From positions 1 through 64,000 of the forward strand of contig NEUZ01000002.1 in NCBI GenBank assembly GCA_002304435.1: a stretch of 64,000 nt of DNA. Reading direction: 5' to 3'. Positions 36,026-45,832 of the stretch are shown here, one piece after another. The first letter of the stretch is position 1. Each line of letters begins with the position of its first letter. Under the pieces are notes generated by a model. It had not been told where the DNA came from. It saw only the letters and a list, made by a program, of their open reading frames with translations, and did no database searches. The DNA comes from Opitutia bacterium Tous-C8FEB. Lineage in GTDB: Bacteria; Verrucomicrobiota; Verrucomicrobiia; Opitutales; Opitutaceae. Both the position numbers and the translations under genes were made by a program.

Positions 36026-37231
36026 TCAGATTCCGGGGGTCCAGACGCACGCCTGCAGCGCCGCGGAGTCCGGCGTGCCGAGGCGCGTGCTGTTACCCGT
36101 TTCGGTGTCGAGCACGCAGAGGACGCTCGAGGTGCGGTCGCGCGCGGTGTAGACAAGGTGGCGGCCGTCGGCGAGCCAAGTGGGCTCCACCCCGTCGAAG
36201 CTGGCCTTCGAGGCAACCTTGCCCGCGCCCTTCGCCAGATCGAAGACGCCGATCTGGTACTGGCGTCCAACGCGGACGGTGCAGGCGATCTTGTTGCGGT
36301 CCGTGCGGCTCCAATCCGGTTCGGCCGCGTAGGTGCCGAGGTTGAGCGCGAGGCGTCGGGGCGACCCGCCGGCAGCCGGCATCTGGTAAAGCTGGGGGCC
36401 CGGCTCCATCGCGAAAACCAACTGGCTCCCGTCCGGAGACCAGCAGGGAGAGGATTTCACGGCATCCGAGCGCGTCTTCCGCGAGGGTTGGCGGCCCTGG
36501 GCGTTGGTCACGTAGATCTCCGAGGAGCCCTCGCCCGTCATCACCACGGCGATCTGTTGCCCGCTGGGGCTGAACCGCGCGCCGCTGTTGGTGCCGCGGA
36601 AGCTGATCAGGGTCTCGCGCGCCCCACTGGAGACATTGGAGACGAAGACGTCGGGCGCATTGGAGCGGAAGTAGCTGGTGTAGATGACGCGCGAGCCGTC
36701 CGGCGACCAGCGGGGGCTGAGCACGTGGGCGTTGTCCCGGGTGATCTGGCGGGCCTCGCCGAGGAACAGGTCGGAGGTGTAAATCTCCCCGCGTCCCGCG
36801 CGCCGCGACACGAAGGCCAAGCGCGCGGTAAAGAAACCGCGCAGGCCGAGACCGTTGGTCTTCACCACCGCGACATCCGCGGCCTTGAGCAGGGCCTGCC
36901 GGGGCGTGGAGCCGGCCACGGTTTCCGCGTGCACCAGCGTACCCGCGGAGCCGCGGGTGATCTCCACCCGCACTTGGTTGGCGCCCGCGGCGGAGAACTT
37001 CAGGTCGAAGGCCTGTCCACTCGAGACGAGGCGGTAGCGGCCGTGGGCCCGGAAGGCCGTCAGGGCCAGCGCTTGAAGGTCCGGGGTGGCACCGGAAACC
37101 CGCACCGGCACCGTCGCCGTGTCGACGTCAATCCGGACCTCACCGATGTTACGAGAGGGCTGCGCCCCAAAGGCGGGCGCGGCAGCGGCGGCGAGTCCGG
37201 AGGCGAGGAAGTGGCGGCGGGAAAGGGCCAT
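36026..37231 (-). CDS. TolB-like beta-propeller protein with Tat-type signal
   Basis: MALSRRHFLASGLAAAAAPAFG signal; PRWSPDGSRVIYTSYF, ARFSPSGQQIAVVM, PCWSPDGSQLVFAME repeats. Confidence 0.87.
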   Translation of the reverse strand: MALSRRHFLASGLAAAAAPAFGAQPSRNIGEVRIDVDTATVPVRVSGATPDLQALALTAFRAHGRYRLVSSGQAFDLKFSAAGANQVRVEITRGSAGTLVHAETVAGSTPRQALLKAADVAVVKTNGLGLRGFFTARLAFVSRRAGRGEIYTSDLFLGEARQITRDNAHVLSPRWSPDGSRVIYTSYFRSNAPDVFVSNVSSGARETLISFRGTNSGARFSPSGQQIAVVMTGEGSSEIYVTNAQGRQPSRKTRSDAVKSSPCWSPDGSQLVFAMEPGPQLYQMPAAGGSPRRLALNLGTYAAEPDWSRTDRNKIACTVRVGRQYQIGVFDLAKGAGKVASKASFDGVEPTWLADGRHLVYTARDRTSSVLCVLDTETGNSTRLGTPDSAALQACVWTPGI

Positions 37232-37300
37232 AGCGGGATGGCATTTCTATTTGCGCCCCCCTCCCCGATAACAACCCTTAACTGCTCCTCCCTTTCCTCC

Positions 37301-38404
37301 GTGACTCCCGACGCCATCCAGGACCGCCTCAAGCTCGTTAAATACCCCGGTTTCAGCCGGGACATCGTCTCCTTCGGGCTGGTGCGCTCCGCAGGCTTTT
37401 TGGACGGCACGGTCAAAGTGTCCCTCGCGCTTTCGACCACGGACCCGCAGATTCCGTTGCAATTGAAAGCGGGGGTGGAACAGGCGCTGCGGGGCCAACC
37501 CGGCGTAAAGGATATTTTGGTCGAGATCGCCGTGTCCGCCGCGGCCAAGGCCACCGCCCCCGCCACCCCCGCCGCGGCCGGCAACCTGCCCGGCAACGCG
37601 CCGGCAGCCCGCGGCATCCGCCACGCCGTCGCCATCGCCTCGGGTAAGGGCGGGGTCGGCAAGAGCACCTTTGCGGTCAACCTCGCCTGCGCTATCGCGC
37701 GCACGCTCGCCGCGGAGGGCCGGCCCGGCCGCGTGGGCCTGATGGATTGCGACATCTACGGGCCCAGCGTGCCCCTAATGATGGGCCTGAGCGGCCGCCC
37801 CGAGGTCGAGGGCGACGGCGCCGACGCTCAGCTCCTCCCGATGGAGGCCCACGGGGTTAAGGTGATGAGCATGGGGTTTCTGGTCGACGACAACACGCCC
37901 GTCATCTGGCGCGGCCCGATGATTATGAAGACCATCCAGCAGTTCGTGCAGAACGTGCGGTGGGGGGAACTGGACCTGCTGCTGATCGACCTGCCGCCCG
38001 GTACGGGCGACGCCCAACTCTCGCTCGTCCAGACTTTGCCCCTGGACGGTGCCGTGCTCGTCACCACGCCTCAGGCTGCGGCCACCAATGTCGCGCGCAA
38101 GGGCGGCCTGATGTTCCGCAAGGTCAACGTACCGCTGCTGGGCGTAGCGGAGAATATGAGTTACTTCACTGATCCCTCCGGCCAGCGCCACGCGCTCTTC
38201 GGCACGGGGGGCGGTATCGCGACGGCGGAACGCCTCGACACCACCCTCCTCGGCCAGGTCCCACTCTTCCCGGAAATCCGCGCCGGCGGCGACGCCGGGG
38301 CACCCGTAGTGGTCGCCAACCCGGACGGTGAGGCGGCACAGATCTTCGCGGGGATCGGGCGCGAACTCCTTCAACGGTTGCCGCCCAAGCCGGCCGTCAG
38401 CTAG
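37301..38404 (+). CDS. mrp: Mrp/NBP35-family P-loop ATPase (Fe-S carrier)
   Basis: RHAVAIASGKGGVGKSTFAVNLACAIA; GLMDCDIYGPSVPLMMGL; DLLLIDLPPGTGDAQLSL; likely GTG start at 37301 (ATG 37237 is an alternative). Confidence 0.93.
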   Translation: MTPDAIQDRLKLVKYPGFSRDIVSFGLVRSAGFLDGTVKVSLALSTTDPQIPLQLKAGVEQALRGQPGVKDILVEIAVSAAAKATAPATPAAAGNLPGNAPAARGIRHAVAIASGKGGVGKSTFAVNLACAIARTLAAEGRPGRVGLMDCDIYGPSVPLMMGLSGRPEVEGDGADAQLLPMEAHGVKVMSMGFLVDDNTPVIWRGPMIMKTIQQFVQNVRWGELDLLLIDLPPGTGDAQLSLVQTLPLDGAVLVTTPQAAATNVARKGGLMFRKVNVPLLGVAENMSYFTDPSGQRHALFGTGGGIATAERLDTTLLGQVPLFPEIRAGGDAGAPVVVANPDGEAAQIFAGIGRELLQRLPPKPAVS

Positions 38405-38472
38405 GTGGTTCGCCCCAGTTACCCCGCGGGAATTGACAGCCTTGTAACCCTCGGCCTCAATCGCCCTCGTCC

Positions 38473-38754
38473 ATGTCGCAGCGACCTCCCGAGTCCCAGA
38501 CTTCCCGCGAGTTCGTGAAGCAATCGAGCCTTTATCAGGAATTTCTGGCCGAGCGGGAGGAGATCCTAAAGCACAAGTGGATCGAGTCGGAGCGTCTCGG
38601 TTATGACATTGGGTTTGAGCGCGCGTTGCTCGATTGGATCCGCAAGCACCGGGAGGGTTGGCGGGCGGCCCGACGGCAACAGCACGGCGTCCTCGGAGGC
38701 TCCGCCAGCCCCTTCGCGCCCCCGTCAATCGAGAAGCCCGGCGCGCAGGCCTAA
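38473..38754 (+). CDS. Small conserved hypothetical protein
   Basis: 93 aa, MSQRPPESQTSREFVKQSSLYQEFLAEREEILKHKWIESERLGYDIGFERALLDWIRKHREGW; followed by a terminator. Confidence 0.8.
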   Translation: MSQRPPESQTSREFVKQSSLYQEFLAEREEILKHKWIESERLGYDIGFERALLDWIRKHREGWRAARRQQHGVLGGSASPFAPPSIEKPGAQA

Positions 38755-38764
38755 GGGCAAAAGC

Positions 38765-38792
38765 AAAAAGCCGGGCCTCAGCCCGGCTTTTT
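38765..38792. terminator. Bidirectional Rho-independent terminator between convergent genes
   Basis: aaaaagccgggc-ctca-gcccggcttttt, perfect stem with A-run and T-run on either side. Confidence 0.93.
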
Positions 38793-38829
38793 CGTAAGCG
38801 GATTCCGCGATGGCGGGACCGCGGTAGGC

Positions 38830-38994
38830 TTACTTGATCTCCTTGTGGAGGGTGTGCCGCTTGAGGTGCGGGTTGTACTTCTTCTTCTCGATGCGCTCGG
38901 TGACGGTCTTCTTGTTCCGGAAGGTCAGGTAGCGGGAGGCCGGCTTGCCCTCTTTCTTCGCCTCAGTGCATTCCAACGTGACTTGTTCTTGCAT
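38830..38994 (-). CDS. rpmG: 50S ribosomal protein L33 (missed by the ORF track, 54 aa)
   Basis: Manual translation [54 protein letters not shown]. Confidence 0.95.
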   Translation of the reverse strand: MQEQVTLECTEAKKEGKPASRYLTFRNKKTVTERIEKKKYNPHLKRHTLHKEIK

Positions 38995-39060
38995 GGTTAA
39001 AAGGTTTGAGGGGTGAGCGAAGCCCCCGACGACGGGCGGCGCAATCCCAAACTTCCCCGG

Positions 39061-39795
39061 TCAACGCGCCTCGGCGGGCGGGCGCGGCCGGGTGAACAGC
39101 CCGGACTCCAGCCCCGGATTCGCCTCCATCCGCGCGATGACCGTGGTCTGCCGGACCACCCCGTCGACCACCTGAACCACCCGGTGTGGCAACAGTACCC
39201 CGGCCACCGAGCGGGGATCCTCATAACGGGTCAAGATGCGCACCTTCCGGCCACCCGGCCCCGCCTTCTCTTCGAGGCGAAGCGCCAGCCAGGCCGTTTC
39301 CGGGTCGAGGAAGAGGAACACGGTCTCAACGAGGTGGCGGGTCGCGAGAATCCGCCGCCAGCGACGGCCCTCAAGCTGCACCTCTCCGCCGTCCTCGAGG
39401 ATATACCCGCGGTCCGGGCCCGCCACGAGCGGGTTATCAAATTCCGCGTCCGCCGCAAACACGCGCGCCGCCGCCGGGACCATCGCCCGGTAGGTCGGAG
39501 GCCACTGGCCGGTGTCGAACTCCCACGGCGGCTCGATTCCGTCCGTGGCTTGGACCAGCGTCCGACCGCCCCGCTCGGTCTCCACCCGCACCGCCGCCGG
39601 GCGCGCCGCAAGCAAATGGAACCGCACCGCCGCCCCCCCCGCCTGCACGGTGCCCTCCGCCCGCAAGGATCGCAGCGCCGCAAGGTTTGCGGCTCCCCCC
39701 ATCGTCTCCCGGTGGCGAGCGATCCAGTCGGCCACCTCCCCAGCCTCAACCGAGGCCAGCAGCAGCAACGGAAACAGCAGCGCGCGAAGTGCCAT
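39061..39795 (-). CDS. Exported protein, outer-membrane lipoprotein-sorting (LolA-like fold) type
   Basis: Signal peptide; HRETMGGAANLAALRSLRAEGTVQ... and YEDPRSVAGVLLPHRVVQVVDG resemble LolA/LppX-like hypotheticals. Confidence 0.65.
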   Translation of the reverse strand: MALRALLFPLLLLASVEAGEVADWIARHRETMGGAANLAALRSLRAEGTVQAGGAAVRFHLLAARPAAVRVETERGGRTLVQATDGIEPPWEFDTGQWPPTYRAMVPAAARVFAADAEFDNPLVAGPDRGYILEDGGEVQLEGRRWRRILATRHLVETVFLFLDPETAWLALRLEEKAGPGGRKVRILTRYEDPRSVAGVLLPHRVVQVVDGVVRQTTVIARMEANPGLESGLFTRPRPPAEAR

Positions 39796-39890
39796 CGCCC
39801 GAACAGATCCTCCCGCCGCCCAGCCCGCAAGCCCCCGCCGCCGCGGGCCTTTCGCATTGAGGCTAACCGCTCGCCCACCAAATTCAGCGT

Positions 39891-40736
39891 ATGGCCCCGG
39901 AGCTGACCCGCATCCTCTCCGACGTTCACTACGGCGACCACGCCGGCCGCCTGCGCCGACTAGAGGAACTCGATCCCCTACTGGACGGAGTGGACCATCT
40001 GGTCCTCAACGGTGACTCCGTCGACACCCGCCCTTCCGCGCAACCGGCGCACTCCACCCGCTGCCGCACCGAACTCCTCGCCTTCTGCGCAGATCGGGTT
40101 CCCCGCCTTACCCTGGTGACCGGTAACCACGACCCCGATCTCTCCACCTGCCATCACCTCGACCTCGCCGGCGGTGAGGTCTTCGTGGTGCACGGAGACA
40201 TTCTCTACCCAAGCCTTGTGCCTTGGAGCCGCGATGCCCCGGTGGTGCGCCAGCGCCTGAAGCAGGAATTCAGGTGCACTGCTCCCGAGACCCGGGGTAG
40301 CCTCGAGGGGCGATCGAGCGCGTTTCGCCGCGTGTCTGCCTCGCTTCCGCAGCGCCATCCCCCCGGTATTCCCGCCTGGCGGGCGCTGCTCAGCTTTTTC
40401 GCCGACACCGTGTGGCCGCCGCACCGGGCCGCGCTCATCCTCCATTCGTGGTTTGTCTTACCCGGCCGGGCGGCTCGCCTCGGGCGCCGGCACCGGCCCG
40501 CAGCCCGCTTCGTCCTGACCGGCCACACGCATTACCCGGGCTGCTGGCGACCCCGGATTGGGCCCGTGATCATCAATACCGGTTCCTTCACTCGTCCTCT
40601 CGGCGCGCTCGCGGTCGATTTGCGGGACGGAGCACTGCGGGTGCGGCCCGTCGAACGGCGAAGCTCGCACTACCACTTGGGCCAGCCGCGGGCGGAGTTT
40701 GCGCTCGCCGGATCGGCCCGTTTGCCGGAGAGGTGA
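39891..40736 (+). CDS. Metallophosphoesterase family protein
   Basis: ILSDVHYGDHAG...HLVLNGDSVDT...LTLVTGNHDPDLS...FVVHGD...FVLTGHTHYPGCW. Confidence 0.88.
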   Translation: MAPELTRILSDVHYGDHAGRLRRLEELDPLLDGVDHLVLNGDSVDTRPSAQPAHSTRCRTELLAFCADRVPRLTLVTGNHDPDLSTCHHLDLAGGEVFVVHGDILYPSLVPWSRDAPVVRQRLKQEFRCTAPETRGSLEGRSSAFRRVSASLPQRHPPGIPAWRALLSFFADTVWPPHRAALILHSWFVLPGRAARLGRRHRPAARFVLTGHTHYPGCWRPRIGPVIINTGSFTRPLGALAVDLRDGALRVRPVERRSSHYHLGQPRAEFALAGSARLPER

Positions 40737-40739
40737 GGG

Positions 40740-41033
40740 ATGGGTATGGAGTTCGGCTGGTGGAACCGGGATCCCGCAACCGGCAAGTACGAGGTCAAGG
40801 CCCTCGTGCACGGGGGCAACATCGAGTGGCGCCGCCACCAAGGGCACCACTCGTCCTGGGAGCCCCACGAACCCAGCGACGACGATCGCGCGCGCCTCGT
40901 GGCGGAAGCCGAAAGGCGGCTGCCGCGGCGCCTGCTCACTCAGCGCCAATTCGAGGAGATCCGTCAGCTCAGTAGCCAATCTGGCCCCGGCCGGATCTCC
41001 GGCCGCCGCCACCGGCCCTCGCCCGACCTCTAA
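40740..41033 (+). CDS. Small hypothetical protein
   Basis: 97 aa MGMEFGWWNRDPATGKYEVKALVHGGNIEWRRHQGHHSSWEPHEPSDDDRARLVAEAERRLPRR; 3 nt after upstream stop. Confidence 0.7.
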   Translation: MGMEFGWWNRDPATGKYEVKALVHGGNIEWRRHQGHHSSWEPHEPSDDDRARLVAEAERRLPRRLLTQRQFEEIRQLSSQSGPGRISGRRHRPSPDL

Positions 41034-41101
41034 GTTGCCCCGCAAACCGGGGCTAAGCGGCCGTTGGCGCCCGCGCCTAATCGGCGCGGACTGGCGGCGC
41101 A

Positions 41102-42637
41102 ATGCTTGCCACCCTGCTTTCCGCCGCCCTCCAGGGCATCTCCGCCGAGACCGTAACGGTCGAGGTCAACAGCAACGAAGTCGGCGATCCCAAATTAATT
41201 TTGGTGGGCTTGCCCGACGCCGCCGTGAAGGAATCCGACGACCGGGTGCTCTCCGCCCTTAGCAACAGCGGATTCCGCATCCCCCGGACGCGCACCACGA
41301 TCAACCTCGCCCCCGGCACCCTGCGCAAGGAGGGCCCGTGTTACGACCTGCCCATCGCGCTCGGTATTTTGCTCGCGACGCAGCAGTTGCACGCCGCGGA
41401 GATCGATCCTTGGCTGATCGCCGGTGAGCTGAGCCTCTCCGGCGCCACGCGCCCGGTGCGGGGCGCGCTCGCGATGGCGCGGCTGGCCCGGCGGCTGGGC
41501 AAACGAGGACTCCTGCTGCCCGGCACCTCCGCGGAAGAGGCCGCCTTGGTGGAGGGACTCGAAGTCTATCGGCTGGATTCGCTCGATGCCGCCGCCCGAT
41601 TCCTTGCGGGTAGCTTGCACCTCGATCCGCTACCGCGGCGGACGACCCCCGACCCGCCGGCGACCAACGTCGGCCCTGACTTCTCCGAGGTGAAGGGGCA
41701 GCCCGCCCTCCGACGCGCCGTGGAGGTCGCGGTCGCGGGCGGACATAACCTGCTGATTATGGGCCCCCCGGGCTCCGGCAAATCGATGGTGGCGAAGAGA
41801 ATCCCTTCGCTGATGCCCGCGACGACGACCGAGGAGGCACTGGAGATCCTGAGCATTCACTCCGCCGCCGGCCGCACCCTGCAGGGTGAAGCCGCGGGCC
41901 CGGCCCGGCCATTCCGCTCGCCGCACCACACGGTGTCCGACGTCGCCCTGCTGGGCGGGGGAACCATCCCGGGCCCAGGCGAGATCTCCCTCGCACATCT
42001 AGGCGTGCTGTTCCTGGACGAACTGCCCGAGTTCAAGCGCTCCGCCCTCGAGGTGTTGCGACAGCCCCTCGAGGACGGCGAGGTCACCATCTCCCGCAGC
42101 GCGGGCAAGGTCACCCTGCCCTGCTCCTTTATGCTCGTGGCAGCAATGAACCCGTGCCCCTGCGGACATCTCGGCGACCGGCAGCGGGAGTGCCGCTGCT
42201 CCCCCACTCAGATCCAACGCTACCGCGCCCGGATCTCCGGGCCACTCCTCGACCGGATCGACCTGCACGTGGAGGCGCCCGCCCTGAGCGTCGCCGAGTT
42301 GCGCGCGGACCGGCCGGCCGAGGCTTCCGCGAGCATCCGCAGCCGGATCCACGCCGCGCGGGCCCGCCAGCGCGCCCGGCTAACCGGCCCGGCCACCGCG
42401 GCCGTCAACGCCCGGATGACCCACGCCCAGATCCGCCGCGACTGCGCCCTGCCCGCCACCCTCGGGGACCTGCTCCAGCAGGCGATGGAACGCCTCGCCC
42501 TCTCCGCCCGCGCCTACGACCGGATTCTGAAAGTCGCCCGGACCATCGCCGACCTCGACGCAAGCGCGGTCATCGGGGAACGCCACCTGCTGGAGGCGAT
42601 CCACTACCGCAACCTTGACCGCCGGCAGGCCCTCTAA
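41102..42637 (+). CDS. comM: YifB/ComM family Mg-chelatase-like AAA+ ATPase
   Basis: [90 protein letters not shown]. Confidence 0.95.
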   Translation: MLATLLSAALQGISAETVTVEVNSNEVGDPKLILVGLPDAAVKESDDRVLSALSNSGFRIPRTRTTINLAPGTLRKEGPCYDLPIALGILLATQQLHAAEIDPWLIAGELSLSGATRPVRGALAMARLARRLGKRGLLLPGTSAEEAALVEGLEVYRLDSLDAAARFLAGSLHLDPLPRRTTPDPPATNVGPDFSEVKGQPALRRAVEVAVAGGHNLLIMGPPGSGKSMVAKRIPSLMPATTTEEALEILSIHSAAGRTLQGEAAGPARPFRSPHHTVSDVALLGGGTIPGPGEISLAHLGVLFLDELPEFKRSALEVLRQPLEDGEVTISRSAGKVTLPCSFMLVAAMNPCPCGHLGDRQRECRCSPTQIQRYRARISGPLLDRIDLHVEAPALSVAELRADRPAEASASIRSRIHAARARQRARLTGPATAAVNARMTHAQIRRDCALPATLGDLLQQAMERLALSARAYDRILKVARTIADLDASAVIGERHLLEAIHYRNLDRRQAL

Positions 42638-42696
42638 AGGGGTGCGCCGCTGCGCGCACTTGCGGCGGGGGCGCGGCCGCGCCAGGGTGCGACCCG

Positions 42697-44430
42697 ATGC
42701 CGCCGCCCGCCAGTCCGCCGGTCCTGTTCGCGATCCTTGCCTTCAACCCAAGCAACCAGTTGGCCGTGCGCCACCTCGGTTCCAAGCAGGGCCTCGCCTT
42801 CACCGGCAGCGACCTCGCGATGGCCATCCAACGGCTGGAGTCCTCATTTCCGGAACACACGCCGCCCGCGGAATTCCTGTCCGTGACCGCCGGGGGCCGC
42901 ACGCACCGCGTCCTTTTCACGCAGGTGGCCGCGCCCGCCCGGGACTCGGAGGTCGTCTTCCGGCCGATCGCAGCCTTGGAAGCCGCCCCGGCAGACCTCG
43001 CGCCCTCCCTTGCCGCCGTCGTGGCGGCCCTTGAGCCACACCTAGCCGAAATCCCTTACCTCCACCTCGGCGAGAACGACTTCATCTATAAATTCCGCCC
43101 CGCCGCCGAGCGCAACCCGGGGATCTACGCGCAGGATGCCGCCGCCGTCGCCCTCTACCAATCGCGGTTGTGCACCGCCATCAAGGAACTGGCTCGCCGC
43201 CACGAGCGCAGCGCGGCTGACCCGGTGCCACTCGACTTCGGCCGCGTCTCCTACGTCATCCCCAGCCACTTCGGTTTCTGCCTCGGCGTACGCAACGCCA
43301 TCGAGCGCGCCTACGAGACCCTCGCCGCCAATCCCGGGCGGCGGGTCTTTATGCTCTCGGAACTCATCCACAACCCTTTCGTCAACGAGGACCTCCTGCG
43401 CCGCGGCTTGCGCTACCTCCAGTCGGAACGCGGCGTCCCCTACCGCACGGAAGACCGGCCCGACGCGCCCCTGCTCTGGGATACGCTGACTCCCGAGGAC
43501 ATCGTGATCATCCCGGCGTTTGGGGCCACCGATGAAGACAAGCGCCGCCTCGTCCGCAAAGGCCTCGCCGTCTGCGCCTACGACGCCACCTGTATGCTGG
43601 TGGAGAAGGTTTGGAAGGCCGCCCGCGCCTACGGTCGGGAAGGCTACACCGTCCTCATCCACGGCAAGCACGAGCACGAGGAGACTAAGGCGACCTTCTC
43701 CTACACTCGGCGCCACGCTCCGGCGGTCATCGTCCGCGACCTGGCCGAGGCCCGGGATCTCGCCGCCCTCATTGCTTCGGACGATCCGGCGTTCCGCGCG
43801 ACGTTCCACGAGCGCTTCGCCGGCCGTTATACCCCGGGCTTCGACGTCCAACGCCACCTCGAACGCGTTGCCGTGGTGAACCAGACGACGCTCCTGATGA
43901 ACGAGACCCTCGCCATCATCGAACTGCTTCGGGACACCTTCCGCCAGCTCCACGGGGACGACTCGCGGGTAGGTGGCGGCGGCCGACGGGACACGCTTTG
44001 CTACGCCACGCAGGTCAATCAGGACGCCCTCGCGCGGGCGCTCGCCGGACCGCTGGACGCAGCATTTGTGATCGGTGGGCGCAACTCCTCGAACACCTAC
44101 CAACTCTACCGCCTCTGCGCGGAGAAGCTCGGCGAGCGGGCCTTCTTCATCCAATCCGAGGACAACCTCCCGTCCCTAGCCACGATCGAGCACTACATCT
44201 ACGATCGCGGCGGCCGGGGCCGTCTCGAGGGTCGCCCGCTTTGGCCGGAGGGTCCGCCCCCCAAGCCGCGGATCCTAATTACGGGCGGCGCCAGCTGCCC
44301 GGATGGCATCATCCAGCAGGTGATCCACCGATTGAACGGATTCTTTCCCGTCGGAACGCTGCGGGACGTCGAGGCGGTGCTCGCTGACCTGCAACTGCCC
44401 CCCGCGGCGGCCTTCCCTCGCGTGGGCTGA
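42697..44430 (+). CDS. ispH: 4-hydroxy-3-methylbut-2-enyl diphosphate reductase with N-terminal extension
   Basis: SHFGFCLGVRNAIERAYE, ELIHNPFVNEDLLRRG, CAYDATCMLVEKVWKAA, GGRNSSNTYQLYRLC, GGASCPDGIIQQVI; 577 aa. Confidence 0.9.
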   Translation: MPPPASPPVLFAILAFNPSNQLAVRHLGSKQGLAFTGSDLAMAIQRLESSFPEHTPPAEFLSVTAGGRTHRVLFTQVAAPARDSEVVFRPIAALEAAPADLAPSLAAVVAALEPHLAEIPYLHLGENDFIYKFRPAAERNPGIYAQDAAAVALYQSRLCTAIKELARRHERSAADPVPLDFGRVSYVIPSHFGFCLGVRNAIERAYETLAANPGRRVFMLSELIHNPFVNEDLLRRGLRYLQSERGVPYRTEDRPDAPLLWDTLTPEDIVIIPAFGATDEDKRRLVRKGLAVCAYDATCMLVEKVWKAARAYGREGYTVLIHGKHEHEETKATFSYTRRHAPAVIVRDLAEARDLAALIASDDPAFRATFHERFAGRYTPGFDVQRHLERVAVVNQTTLLMNETLAIIELLRDTFRQLHGDDSRVGGGGRRDTLCYATQVNQDALARALAGPLDAAFVIGGRNSSNTYQLYRLCAEKLGERAFFIQSEDNLPSLATIEHYIYDRGGRGRLEGRPLWPEGPPPKPRILITGGASCPDGIIQQVIHRLNGFFPVGTLRDVEAVLADLQLPPAAAFPRVG

Positions 44431-44447
44431 GCGCGCGCGGCGCGGCT

Positions 44448-45698
44448 TCAGAAACGGATCGAGAGACCCGCGCGCAAACCGCTCTGGTTGCTCAGGTCCA
44501 CCTTGCTGGCGTAATTCGCGGTCTCCGACTCCAAGCGGTGGCTATAATTGCCCGCCGACTGGAACACCGCCCCCGCGTAGAAGCCTGCCCGTTCAGTCAG
44601 GTCGAGATGCAGGGAGGCATCGGCAAAATACCCGGGGAGCAACTTGTAGGCCTCACTGGAGCTGCTGTTGCTGATCTCGGCGCCAATCTCCGGCTGAAGG
44701 GTCTGCGTGACCGAATAGCTCGTGCCCGCGAACACCATCGCGGCGCCGGCGCTGACACTCGCGCGCAACCGCGGCGTGAAGGAGAAGGAGAACGAAGGAC
44801 CGGCGCGAAACGTGTAATAAGCTCCCTTGAGCTTCCAGCGATTCTGCACGCTCGTCTCATCCTCCGACTCTGCGGTGACGCGGCCCGCGGGCTCATTCGC
44901 GAGCAAGACGGAGGTATCGACGCTGAGGGTCTGCGCGAGGCCGTCGGCGCCGAGGACGGTGTTGCCGACCGCGTCCACCACGTTCTCGGTCGAGGTGCTG
45001 GGGGAGGAGTACGGAGCGTCCGGGGGAACCGCTCCGAACAGCGAGAAATAGTCGCTCAGGGTGCTCAGCCGCGCGCGGACCAAATCATCGCGCGACGAGT
45101 TCAAATCGTTGATCGAAACCCCGGCGGTCAAATTCCAAGCCACCCGCGAACCGAGCAACTTGCCCATATCCCGGGAGACCGCGAGATCCATCCCGGCGGT
45201 GGTGCCCCCCTTGGTCTCCCGGACGCGCGGGTCGACGATCTCTGCCGAATAGGTGCTGAAGCGGACAAACCCGGGCAGCGAAAGCTGGCTCGCGTCGGTG
45301 TAATTCCAGGCGTTCGTCCGGCCATCGGGCGCAATCGGATCGAAGGCTGCCGTGTTCGTCTGCGGATCAATCAGCGGATTTCCGCTGGAGTCGAGACGCG
45401 CGACCGTCCGGGCATCCGGCTGGACGGCGCCATCGTGGTAAACTCGAGAGAGGTTGGCGCCGGTGACCGCCCCGGGATCGTTCGGCCGCGGGATACTGCC
45501 CTTGCCCGAGAAGAGGGTCTTGGCGCCGCTGATGTAACGGAACCCCATCGTAACCACGCTCTTGGGTTCGTAGATGTACTCGTCGAGGTTGCTAAAATCC
45601 GGGATCTCGACCGGCGGGGCGCGCCGCTCCTCGTCCTGAGCGAAGGCCACCCCAAGGGTGGACGCGAGGGCGAGGACGAGGGGACGGAGGCGTTTCAT
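44448..45698 (-). CDS. Putative outer-membrane beta-barrel protein, function unknown
   Basis: Signal peptide MKRLRPLVLALASTLGVAFA; alternating aromatic strands; C-terminal GLSIRF beta-signal; start at 45698. Confidence 0.75.
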   Translation of the reverse strand: MKRLRPLVLALASTLGVAFAQDEERRAPPVEIPDFSNLDEYIYEPKSVVTMGFRYISGAKTLFSGKGSIPRPNDPGAVTGANLSRVYHDGAVQPDARTVARLDSSGNPLIDPQTNTAAFDPIAPDGRTNAWNYTDASQLSLPGFVRFSTYSAEIVDPRVRETKGGTTAGMDLAVSRDMGKLLGSRVAWNLTAGVSINDLNSSRDDLVRARLSTLSDYFSLFGAVPPDAPYSSPSTSTENVVDAVGNTVLGADGLAQTLSVDTSVLLANEPAGRVTAESEDETSVQNRWKLKGAYYTFRAGPSFSFSFTPRLRASVSAGAAMVFAGTSYSVTQTLQPEIGAEISNSSSSEAYKLLPGYFADASLHLDLTERAGFYAGAVFQSAGNYSHRLESETANYASKVDLSNQSGLRAGLSIRF

Positions 45699-45832
45699 GC
45701 GGGAGGGAAGCCGGCGTGGACCGCGGAAGCCGGCCGGAGTGCCGAGAAACTTCACGGGGCCGCCCGGGCGCGTCAACGCGAGATTTGCCTCCCCGCGCCG
45801 GAACTGCTCACTCTTCCACCTCAGCCCGCCGC

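Noticed and set aside
35861-37300. Extended N-terminus of the 847-aa plus-strand ORF 35861-38404
   Set aside because: Antisense to the TolB-like gene; the Mrp start is placed at GTG 37301.
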